64,000 nt of DNA from JBOGXA01 sp050694175 (GTDB taxonomy: Bacteria > Actinomycetota > CADDZG01 > WHSQ01). A program made the translations under genes and the position numbers. How positions within the stretch are numbered: position 1 is the first letter of the stretch; each line of letters begins with the position of its first letter. Positions 7,128-14,163 of this stretch are shown here, one piece after another. The stretch spans positions 1 through 64,000 of the forward strand of contig JBOGXA010000018.1 of assembly GCA_050694175.1 (NCBI GenBank), given 5' to 3'. The notes under the pieces were generated by a model, which saw only the letters and a list, made by a program, of their open reading frames with translations, made no database searches and had not been told where the DNA came from.

Positions 7128-7789
7128 CTCGCCCTCTCCTCTACGCGGTGTTCTCCGTAGGACCCGCTTATCACGATCCGGCCGCGCTTTAGGATGACGC
7201 CGCCGTCGGCGAAGCGCTTAACGAGTTTGGCTCCGTGCGTCGCGATCACGCCGACGCGTCCGGGTGCGCGCCACGACTTGACCGTTTCGGAAACCATCTC
7301 GGCGGCGTCGTCGTCCAGGTTCGCGTACGGCTCGTCGAGCAACAGGACTTTCGGCTCGTGGAGAATCGCGCGGGCAACTGCCGCCCGCCGCGTGAGCCCG
7401 GCCGACAGCGCCCCGGCAGGAGCCTCCGCCCACTCGGCGAGGCCGACGCTCTCGATGAGGTTGCGAACGCGCGCTGGGTCCATGCCGTACAGACGCGCGA
7501 ACAGGACCAGGTTCTCCGCGACCGTCAGATCCGGATAGAGGCCCGAGTCGTGCCCCGCGTAGCCGATCATCCGCCGCACCGATTCGGCGCGCGACCTCGG
7601 TACGTGTCCATCTACCGTCACTTCGCCCGAAGTCGGCCGCAGGAGTCCGGCGAAGACCTTGAGGAGAGTCGATTTGCCCGAGCCGTTGGGACCAAAGAGG
7701 CCGTGGATGCCTTCGTCGAGAGACAGGTCGATGCCGTCGAGCGCGCGGGTCCGGCCGAAGCTCACCCGGAGGTTGGCCGCAATGATCAT
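7124..7789 (-). CDS. ccmA: CcmA ABC transporter ATPase
   Basis: 221 residues. Walker A is GPNGSGKST, the signature-like motif is LSAGLTRRAAVARA (GLTRR replaces the usual SGGQQR, typical of CcmA) and Walker B is VLLLDEPYANLD, followed by the H-loop in GVIATHG. ATP hydrolysis drives release of holo-CcmE from CcmC. The gene starts inside the stop of the upstream gene (ATGA at 7786-7789) and overlaps ccmB, so it is part of one polycistron. Confidence 0.94.
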   Translation of the reverse strand: MIIAANLRVSFGRTRALDGIDLSLDEGIHGLFGPNGSGKSTLLKVFAGLLRPTSGEVTVDGHVPRSRAESVRRMIGYAGHDSGLYPDLTVAENLVLFARLYGMDPARVRNLIESVGLAEWAEAPAGALSAGLTRRAAVARAILHEPKVLLLDEPYANLDDDAAEMVSETVKSWRAPGRVGVIATHGAKLVKRFADGGVILKRGRIVISGSYGEHRVEERAR

Positions 7790-8991
7790 TGAGTTGGCAC
7801 GGTGCGACGCGACCGGGGATCATTGTCTTTGCCCGCGTCGCCGTCGTCCCCGCTCGCGTTTTTTCCCATGAGCTGTTCGCGGCGCGCCCTCCACTCGTCG
7901 TCGCCGAGGTCGCCCGCGTCGTGCTGGAGGTCGAGTTCGGCGACCGCCGCCACGAGCCGCTCGCGCGCCGTCGGTGCCGGGCGCGCCCCGGCCGGTCTCC
8001 TGTTCCTCATATAGGTCAGAGCGAACAACGCTCCGGCGAGTAGCGTGGCCACAACCAGGCCCCCCGTCAGCCACGGAGAGAAGCCGGCCCCCGCGGTGAC
8101 ACCAATCTGGATTGGCTCCCCCGCCTCGATCACGCCGGTCGATACCCATCGCCCGTAACCGATATCCCCGATGGTGACGTCTCCGGCGTCGTTGAGCCGG
8201 TTGCTGTCGACCGCCAGATCGCCGGTGGCGTGGACGGCGGTATTAAGCGTCGGATACAGCGCGGGACGCGTCAGGTCGTATGTTCCTGCAGTCCCCGGAA
8301 GCCGATACGCAAACATCACGCGCCACTCACCAGGGGGAATCGCTACTCGCAACCCGAATCCCGAGTCCGTTCCGGTAATCGGGGTGCCGAAGAAATCAGA
8401 TTCCGGGAGCATGCGACCGTCGCGCGCACGGGCGGGGAGAGCGAATCCGAATGTGGCTTTGGCGACCTCGCGCCCGAGGGACCGGGCGCGGCCTATATAG
8501 GCGGCATCGGAGGTGTTGACGATGGTCAGCGACTCGATCACTCCGAGGCCGGCTTCGGCCTGATCGATGAAGACGTTGTGACGCTGAACGAGCACGGCGT
8601 CCGGGTCGGAGATCGTGTCCCATACTCGGAGCCGCGTGTCGACGACGGTGCGCGCCTTGGATACGCCCAGCTCGTCGATCGATTGTCCGGTGAAGAGGCC
8701 GCCCCTGTGCTCGACGCTCACTGCGTAGACACGATCGGAGCCGGTGGGAAGGTCTGAGAAGACGTAGCGACCCTTCCGATCGGTGCTGTCCGACAGCGAG
8801 AAGGGCTCACCTCCGCCCGGCAACGAGCTAACGAGGTCCACCGGGACACCGGCAACGGGAGCCCCGCTCGAGCCGTCGACGACCGTACCGCGAATCACCC
8901 CCGGGCCGCGGGGCCGGGCCGCGGCGGTTGCCCCCGGGACGACCAGCAAGACGATTGCGCACGCCAGCCACCGCTCCAGGCGGACGCTCAC
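7786..8991 (-). CDS. Surface protein with carboxypeptidase-regulatory-like domain in the ccm operon
   Basis: 401 residues, starting at GTG 8991 (GTGA overlap with the upstream stop). A signal-like helix (about 8-25) leads to a carboxypeptidase-regulatory-like beta domain (IRGTVVDGSSGAPVAGVPV ... GRYVFSDLP), then a ~200-residue predicted beta region, a transmembrane helix near residue 315-335, and a short cytoplasmic helical tail with WRARREQLM resembling SHOCT-type ends. No enzyme motif. It overlaps ccmA and the CcmI-like gene, so it is translationally coupled to cytochrome c maturation. Function unknown. Confidence 0.82.
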   Translation of the reverse strand: MSVRLERWLACAIVLLVVPGATAAARPRGPGVIRGTVVDGSSGAPVAGVPVDLVSSLPGGGEPFSLSDSTDRKGRYVFSDLPTGSDRVYAVSVEHRGGLFTGQSIDELGVSKARTVVDTRLRVWDTISDPDAVLVQRHNVFIDQAEAGLGVIESLTIVNTSDAAYIGRARSLGREVAKATFGFALPARARDGRMLPESDFFGTPITGTDSGFGLRVAIPPGEWRVMFAYRLPGTAGTYDLTRPALYPTLNTAVHATGDLAVDSNRLNDAGDVTIGDIGYGRWVSTGVIEAGEPIQIGVTAGAGFSPWLTGGLVVATLLAGALFALTYMRNRRPAGARPAPTARERLVAAVAELDLQHDAGDLGDDEWRARREQLMGKNASGDDGDAGKDNDPRSRRTVPTQ

Positions 8992-9392
8992 GCCACCGAC
9001 CCGCAGGTCGGGCACGGCCGCCCCCGCACTCGGTGGGTGCCGCATTGAGGACAAGGTCGGCCTCCAAGCCGTTCCTTCATTGCGGCGATCTCCGCTTCCA
9101 GTTCGTTGTCGACTTCCTCGGTGAGCGTCGTGTCGAGCGAGCGCAGAGCGGCGAGTGCTTCGATCTCGTATTGCGCGCGCAGCTCCTCGAAGTCCTCTTC
9201 CGAGAGCTTTCCGACCTCGCGCTCCCGTTCGATGTCCACGAGCGCATCGAGGGCGGCATCCTTCTGAGCAGTCGCCTCGGCAAGGCGCTCGGACTCGGGG
9301 AGTCCGTCCCGTCGCGGTCCACGCCGGAGCGGCGCCATGACCCACACGAGCACGGCGGCGGCGAGCGCAGCAACGATCAGGGCGGGGATCAC
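8988..9392 (-). CDS. CcmI-like membrane protein with C-terminal zinc ribbon
   Basis: 134 residues, GTG start at 9392 overlapping the ccmH stop. One N-terminal helix (about 2-22) is followed by a helical, charged region (ESERLAEATAQKDAALDALVD) similar to the N-terminal part of CcmI, then a zinc ribbon CPQCGTHRVRGRPCPTCG at the C-terminus. Canonical CcmI ends in TPR repeats that bind apocytochromes; here they are absent. Position between ccmH and ccmA supports a role in apocytochrome handling. Confidence 0.8.
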   Translation of the reverse strand: MIPALIVAALAAAVLVWVMAPLRRGPRRDGLPESERLAEATAQKDAALDALVDIEREREVGKLSEEDFEELRAQYEIEALAALRSLDTTLTEEVDNELEAEIAAMKERLGGRPCPQCGTHRVRGRPCPTCGSVA

Positions 9393-9850
9393 GATCGCTC
9401 CCGGGCGGCGGCGAGTTCCGCGTCCAGACGCGCTCGCTCTTCGGGGCTTGGTCCCACGCCGCCGCCGGAGAGCGGCGCCGGGGTCCGCCCGGCGAACCGG
9501 CGGGCGAGCGCGAACGCGACCGCGGCGCCGGCGACGACGGCCACGACCGGGAGCACCCACACCAATAGCCCCACTCCCGTCGGTTCGGGCACGCCCCGGA
9601 TCCGCTCGCCGTAGCGGGTCACCAGCTCGTCGACGATCTCTTGGGAGGACATCCCTGCGCGCGCCATCTCGAGGATCTCGAAGCGCAATTCCTCGGATTG
9701 TTGCGACGGGCAGTCGTGAACCGTCAACCCATCGCAGAAGGGCGACATGACCTCCTGGGAAACGCGGTTCGCAACAGACGACGGATCGTCCGCCGACGCA
9801 CTGGGCGCGACGAGCAGGAGCACGGCCGTGAGCGCGACTCCCCACCTCAT
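9389..9850 (-). CDS. ccmH: CcmH-like protein with atypical cysteine motif
   Basis: 153 residues, start at ATG 9850 within the ccmF stop (ATGA). Signal peptide (about 1-20), a CcmH domain (SQEVMSPFCDGLTVHDCPS, SEELRFEILEMARAG, IVDELVTRYGERI), and one C-terminal helix. Canonical CcmH reduces apocytochrome CxxCH cysteines through LRCxxC; here the first cysteine pair is spaced as C-x7-C instead of CxxC. The fold and gene order are clear, but the redox chemistry may differ or the protein may serve mainly as a scaffold for CcmF. Confidence 0.88.
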   Translation of the reverse strand: MRWGVALTAVLLLVAPSASADDPSSVANRVSQEVMSPFCDGLTVHDCPSQQSEELRFEILEMARAGMSSQEIVDELVTRYGERIRGVPEPTGVGLLVWVLPVVAVVAGAAVAFALARRFAGRTPAPLSGGGVGPSPEERARLDAELAAARERS

Positions 9851-11841
9851 CTCGTCACCACCGCCGGTTCCCGCACCCTTCCCGGTGACTTGCTGACCGC
9901 TCCCACCGGGGTTGGCGACGACAGGATGACGGCGATTCCCGCAGCCATTACGGCGGCCCCGGCCCAGATCCACCATGTCAGCGGGTTCACGAACGCGCGC
10001 AGGGCAATCGCGCCGTCGGGATCGACGGAGGTTACGACAAGGTAGAGATCCTCGATGGGCGTCGTCCTAATCGCGACCTCGGATTGTGGCTGTCTCTGCG
10101 CGAAGTGGAAATTGCGCTGCGGACGCATGGTTGTCGTGGGACTTCCGTCGCGGCGGACGCCGATCTCTGCGGCTGCGATCGTCTTCTCGGCGGTCTCCCC
10201 TCGATCGAGGGCCGAGTACTCGAGCGTGTAATCGCCCACTCGCATCGTTTCCCCGAGGCTCAGATGAGCTTGAGCCTCGGCCCGGAAAGCCGCTCCCGTG
10301 AATCCGATGACTATCAAAACGATGCCGAGATGCACGATGTATCCGCCGTAGCGACGCCGGTTGCGCGCGAGAGTCTGTTGCAAAGCAGTGCCCCATCCCG
10401 CGCCTCGAGCGCGGTAGGCCCGACTCCCTCGAACGAACTCGGATCCGATCGCGACCGATGTGAACGCACACAGACCGAAAGCGATCAGGGCTCCGAGACT
10501 TCGAACGCCGGCGAGCCACAGCACACCGGTGACAGACGCCGCGGCCACAACCGGCAGCCGTAGCAAGCGTGCCATTGCCCCTCGGCTCATTCGTCGCCAC
10601 GCAATCAGCGGCCCTATACCGGTGAGCGCGATCAGCACCAGTCCCCACGGGACAAAGAAGGTATTGAATGTTGCAGGGCTTACCGCGACGCGCACACCGT
10701 CGATTGCCTCTTTGATGATCGGATACATCGTCACGATCAAGACACCAAATGCCGCGGCCACGAACATCACGTTGTTGAACAGAAATGCCGATTCACGTGA
10801 AAGCAAGCTGTCGAAGCGGTTGACGCTGCGAAGTTCATCGGCGCGCCACGCCACCACAGACAGCCCTCCGATCAGCATCACTCCCAGGAAGGGGAGGAAC
10901 CACTTGCCGGTGTCACCCTCCGCGAAGGTGTGGATGCTGGACAGGATGCCCGAACGGGTGAGGAATGTGCCGAACACCGCGAAGAAGTACGTCAGCAGGA
11001 TGAGGGTGACGTTCCACACTTTGAACATCCGTCGCTTCTCTTGAATGACGACCGAGTGTAGGAACGCCGTCGCCGTCAACCACGGCATGAACGATGCGTT
11101 CTCGACTGGGTCCCATGCCCAGTACCCGCCCCAGCCCAGTTCTGTGTAGGCCCACGCGCCGCCCAGCACGATCCCGACCGACAGTGCACTCCACGCAAAC
11201 AGCGTCCACCGGCGGGTTGTGGTGAACCACGCATCGTCGAGCCGCTTGCTGAACAGCGCCGCCATTGCGAATGCAAACGGGATGGAGAAGCCGACGAACC
11301 CCGTATATAGGAGCGGCGGGTGCACGAGCATCGCGGGTGATTGCAGCAAGGGGTTCAGGCCACTGCCGTCGGCCGGTGTCCCCTCGGTGGGGGAGAACGG
11401 ACTGGCGGGCAACAGCAACAAGGCCAGAAAGAAGATCGCGACGACCGCGAGAACGCCTCCCGCCCACGCGACCAACGGCGCCGTGCGCACGGGAGCGCGA
11501 GTGAGCGCAATTGCCGCAAACACGGTGAGAAGCAAGGTCCAGAACAGAAGCGACCCCTCCATCCCTCCCCACAGAGCGCCGAACGTGTAGGGGCCGGTCA
11601 GTGAGCGCGACGAGTAGTTCGCGACATATGAAACAGAGAAATCGTGTGCCCCCAGCGCGGTGACGAGCGCAACGATCGCGAGCCCGACAAAGCCGGCGAC
11701 GGCCACCATGCACCGGACTCCGACGTCTGCAAGGTCGCGACGGTGCTTGACCGCGCCCGTCACGCAGAAGCCGGCGGCCGCGGTCGCAAAGACGAGAGCG
11801 GCTGTTAGTGATGGTGGGCCGATGCCGGCGAACGAGGGCAC
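9847..11841 (-). CDS. ccmF: CcmF cytochrome c heme lyase
   Basis: 664 residues, GTG start at 11841. A large polytopic protein of about 15 helices with the tryptophan-rich motif WGGYWAWDPVENASFMPWL that binds heme in the CcmF/CcsA superfamily, and conserved histidines such as LVHPPLLYTGF. It attaches heme delivered by CcmE to apocytochrome c. Length is typical of CcmF. It lies between ccmE and ccmH and overlaps ccmH by four bases. Confidence 0.95.
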   Translation of the reverse strand: MPSFAGIGPPSLTAALVFATAAAGFCVTGAVKHRRDLADVGVRCMVAVAGFVGLAIVALVTALGAHDFSVSYVANYSSRSLTGPYTFGALWGGMEGSLLFWTLLLTVFAAIALTRAPVRTAPLVAWAGGVLAVVAIFFLALLLLPASPFSPTEGTPADGSGLNPLLQSPAMLVHPPLLYTGFVGFSIPFAFAMAALFSKRLDDAWFTTTRRWTLFAWSALSVGIVLGGAWAYTELGWGGYWAWDPVENASFMPWLTATAFLHSVVIQEKRRMFKVWNVTLILLTYFFAVFGTFLTRSGILSSIHTFAEGDTGKWFLPFLGVMLIGGLSVVAWRADELRSVNRFDSLLSRESAFLFNNVMFVAAAFGVLIVTMYPIIKEAIDGVRVAVSPATFNTFFVPWGLVLIALTGIGPLIAWRRMSRGAMARLLRLPVVAAASVTGVLWLAGVRSLGALIAFGLCAFTSVAIGSEFVRGSRAYRARGAGWGTALQQTLARNRRRYGGYIVHLGIVLIVIGFTGAAFRAEAQAHLSLGETMRVGDYTLEYSALDRGETAEKTIAAAEIGVRRDGSPTTTMRPQRNFHFAQRQPQSEVAIRTTPIEDLYLVVTSVDPDGAIALRAFVNPLTWWIWAGAAVMAAGIAVILSSPTPVGAVSKSPGRVREPAVVTR

Positions 11842-11847
11842 GGCGCG

Positions 11848-12291
11848 TTAGGCCTTGGCTTTGAATTTCGAGGGGCACTTCGCCAGCACCTGTGACGCGC
11901 TGAAGAGCCGGCCGTTGAATGTGCCCTGAGCAACCACCTCAGTGCGCGCATCATCGCGAAAGGCGTCGGGAAGCGGCTGATCGGTGGTGACCGTCAGATC
12001 AGTCTCGCCGTCGGTGATCGAGAAAGTGGTCGAGAGCCCGGCTCGCTCGACGCTGCCCGGAACGACGTTGCCGTTCACGCGGTATTCCTCTGCGACAGCC
12101 GGGGGCCCCTGCTTCACGAGCTCGGATGTCTTGAGGTAGAAGGGCGTCGCCCCTTGCCGGGTGAGCGCCCACACGATCAGCGCCGCGATGGCGACGACGA
12201 CGATGGTGCCACCGACAATGAACTTGGTGTTCGGCGGCCGGTCTGCCTTGACCGCAGGCGATGCCGGCTCGGCTGAGGAAGAGTGATTCAT
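11848..12291 (-). CDS. ccmE: CcmE heme chaperone, cysteine variant
   Basis: 147 residues: one N-terminal helix (about 24-44), then the OB-fold domain (YLKTSELV, YRVNGNVVPGSV, AQGTFNGRLFSASQVLAKC). Classical CcmE binds heme covalently through His in LAKHDENY. Here the corresponding site reads LAKCPSKF: cysteine replaces histidine and phenylalanine replaces tyrosine. Cys-type CcmE (CxxxY) is known in archaea and some bacteria; the Phe is a further change. Next to ccmF and a ResA-like gene. Confidence 0.93.
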   Translation of the reverse strand: MNHSSSAEPASPAVKADRPPNTKFIVGGTIVVVAIAALIVWALTRQGATPFYLKTSELVKQGPPAVAEEYRVNGNVVPGSVERAGLSTTFSITDGETDLTVTTDQPLPDAFRDDARTEVVAQGTFNGRLFSASQVLAKCPSKFKAKA

Positions 12292-12331
12292 CGAACCACC
12301 TAGCGTAATTGATGGCTGCGGTTGGAAGAGA

Positions 12332-12390
12332 GGCCCGGTCGAGTGAGCCCGAGGTCCCGTATGGCCCGTGCAAATGCACAGAGAGCGCAG
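12332..12390 (+). repeat. Degenerate copy of the ~60-bp dispersed repeat
   Basis: The segment with GGCCCGGTCGAGTG, then GTCCCGTATGGCC and GCAAATGCACA matches the element at 18557-18677 with several substitutions. It occupies most of the gap between the ccmE start (12291) and the end of the ResA-like gene (12395). Confidence 0.6.
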
Positions 12391-12394
12391 GGAC

Positions 12395-12967
12395 TCAGCG
12401 CTCGAGCATGCTCTCGATGGTCACCGTCAGTTCCTCCTCCGTGACGATCCCCAGCGTCGCGCCCGACCCCAGGATGTTTCCGTCCGAGTCCACGAAGAAC
12501 GTTTCCGGGAGCCCTCTTACACCGAGTTTGGTCGCAAGTTCGTCGTTGTCGTCGACGACCAGTGGATAGGTCACGCCCAGCTCGCGAGCAAAGTCCCTCG
12601 CCCCTTCGGGATCGTCGTTGATGTTGACCCCCACGACCACGACCCCCCTATCCCTGTACCTCTGCCAGGCTGCTTCGAAGGTGGGCATCTCGGTTCGGCA
12701 CGGCCCGCACCACGTCGCCCAGAAATTCAGGACGTAGGGCGAGCCGGCCATGTCTTCGCTCGACAAGCTCCCGCCCCCATCGAGTAACGGCAGCCTGAAC
12801 GAAGGGGCGGAGTCACCGGAGGCGGCGGCTGCTTCCGAATCGGATTTTCCCGTGGGTTCGGGCGTGTCGACCGGCCTGAGCCCAAGCCACAAGCCGACGG
12901 CCGCGGCGGCAAGGAGGAGGAGCACCACGCCCGTCTTCAAGAGTCTGCGGCGGTCGACTTCGTGCAT
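12395..12967 (-). CDS. ResA/TlpA/CcmG-like thiol-disulfide oxidoreductase
   Basis: 190 residues. A signal anchor (about 10-30) is followed by a Ser/Ala/Glu-rich spacer and a thioredoxin fold with the active site WATWCGPCRTEMP and the cis-proline segment RGLPETFFVD. It would keep the CxxCH cysteines of apocytochromes reduced before heme attachment. It is the first gene of the ccm cluster. On the minus strand a TAGCAT hexamer (12974-12979) sits six bases from the ATG, consistent with a leaderless transcript. Confidence 0.93.
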   Translation of the reverse strand: MHEVDRRRLLKTGVVLLLLAAAAVGLWLGLRPVDTPEPTGKSDSEAAAASGDSAPSFRLPLLDGGGSLSSEDMAGSPYVLNFWATWCGPCRTEMPTFEAAWQRYRDRGVVVVGVNINDDPEGARDFARELGVTYPLVVDDNDELATKLGVRGLPETFFVDSDGNILGSGATLGIVTEEELTVTIESMLER

Positions 12968-12973
12968 AAGTTC

Positions 12974-12979
12974 ATGCTA
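12974..12979 (-). promoter_or_regulatory. Putative -10 element of the ccm cluster
   Basis: TAGCAT on the minus strand, six bases before the ATG at 12967, with no ribosome site visible; this would give a leaderless mRNA. I see no convincing -35. Confidence 0.3.
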
Positions 12980-13077
12980 CGAGCGGAGCGCGGGTAAGGA
13001 CGCCATTGCAGGTCGTCGTTTCCGGCAGGTCAATTATGCTCAGGCGCGTTGACTGCAGCGTGTCGGATGGAGAACGA

Positions 13078-14124
13078 GTGAGGGCACCGAGAAGTCGCAG
13101 CGCGCGCCCGGCAATCGTGCTTCTGATTGCTGTGCTTGCCGTATTGACCTCGGCATGCGCTAAGGACGCCCCGCAGGATGTCTTCCGGCCCGCCGGCCCC
13201 GCCGCGCAGAAGGCCGACGACCTCTGGAACATCGTGTTCCCGGTCGCCGTTGCGATCTTCTTCATCGTCGAGGGCCTGCTGCTGTTCGCTGTGATCCGCT
13301 TTCGGCACCGCCCCGGCCGTGAGGCCAAGCAGTTCCACGGCAACACCCGGCTCGAGGTACTTCTGACCGCCGTTCCGGCTTTGATCTTGGCCGGCGTCGC
13401 CGTGCCGACCGTCTCGACTATCTTTGATCTGGCGAAGGAACCTGAGGGGGCTCTCACGGTGGTGGTCGTCGCCCGCCAATTCTGGTGGGAGTACACGTAC
13501 GAGGACATGGGCATCACGACCGCGAACGAGCTTCACATTCCGACGAACACACCGGTTCGGATCAAGCTCGAGGGCGGCATCACCGATCAGGTCGACGGGG
13601 GCGCCGAGGTCATACACAGCTTTTGGGTGCCACGACTCGGGGGCACCCAGGACATCGTCCCCGGCCGCACGAACCTCATCACCCTCGAAGCCGATAACCC
13701 CGGCACTTACCTGGGGCAGTGCAAGGAGTACTGCGGGCTTGGCCACGCGTACATGCAACTGAGAGTCATCGCCGAGACCCCCGAGGACTTCGAGGAGTGG
13801 GCTTCGGGACTGTCGGACGAGCCGGCCGAGTCGACGGAGGCCGGCGCCCGGCTGTTTGCGGAGGGCGCCGACAACATCTCCCAGCCATGCTCGACCTGTC
13901 ACTCCGTTGAGGCAACCCAACCCCAGCCGGCGGCCGGCCCCAACCTGGAGGGCTTTGCCGGCCGGGATACGTTCGCCGCCGGCTATCTCGAGAACAACGA
14001 CGAGAACCTGAGCGCATGGCTGGCGGGGCCGGCCGACGTGAAGCCGGGGGCCAAGATGCCCGATGTGGGCTTGACGCAGGACCAGATCGACGACCTGATC
14101 GCGTACCTTAGGACTCTGGAGTAA
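13078..14124 (+). CDS. ctaC: Cytochrome c oxidase subunit II with fused cytochrome c (caa3 type)
   Basis: 348 residues from GTG 13078, chosen because GGAG lies five bases upstream and it gives a normal lipoprotein signal ending in LTSAC; in-frame ATG 13036 and TTG 13006 are alternatives. Two helices follow (about 50-70 and 95-113), then the CuA domain with HSFWVP and CKEYCGLGHAYM (all copper ligands present). The C-terminal ~90 residues are a cytochrome c domain with CSTCH and a PGAKMPD Met ligand. It receives electrons from cytochrome c or cupredoxin and passes them to subunit I. Confidence 0.95.
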   Translation: MRAPRSRSARPAIVLLIAVLAVLTSACAKDAPQDVFRPAGPAAQKADDLWNIVFPVAVAIFFIVEGLLLFAVIRFRHRPGREAKQFHGNTRLEVLLTAVPALILAGVAVPTVSTIFDLAKEPEGALTVVVVARQFWWEYTYEDMGITTANELHIPTNTPVRIKLEGGITDQVDGGAEVIHSFWVPRLGGTQDIVPGRTNLITLEADNPGTYLGQCKEYCGLGHAYMQLRVIAETPEDFEEWASGLSDEPAESTEAGARLFAEGADNISQPCSTCHSVEATQPQPAAGPNLEGFAGRDTFAAGYLENNDENLSAWLAGPADVKPGAKMPDVGLTQDQIDDLIAYLRTLE

Positions 14125-14163
14125 GGGAATGTCTGTGATTTCTTACGAGGGAGTGGATAGATC

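Noticed and set aside
10084..11044. Several plus-strand frames within ccmF
   Set aside because: They are antisense shadows without ribosome sites; ccmF motifs continue without interruption on the minus strand.
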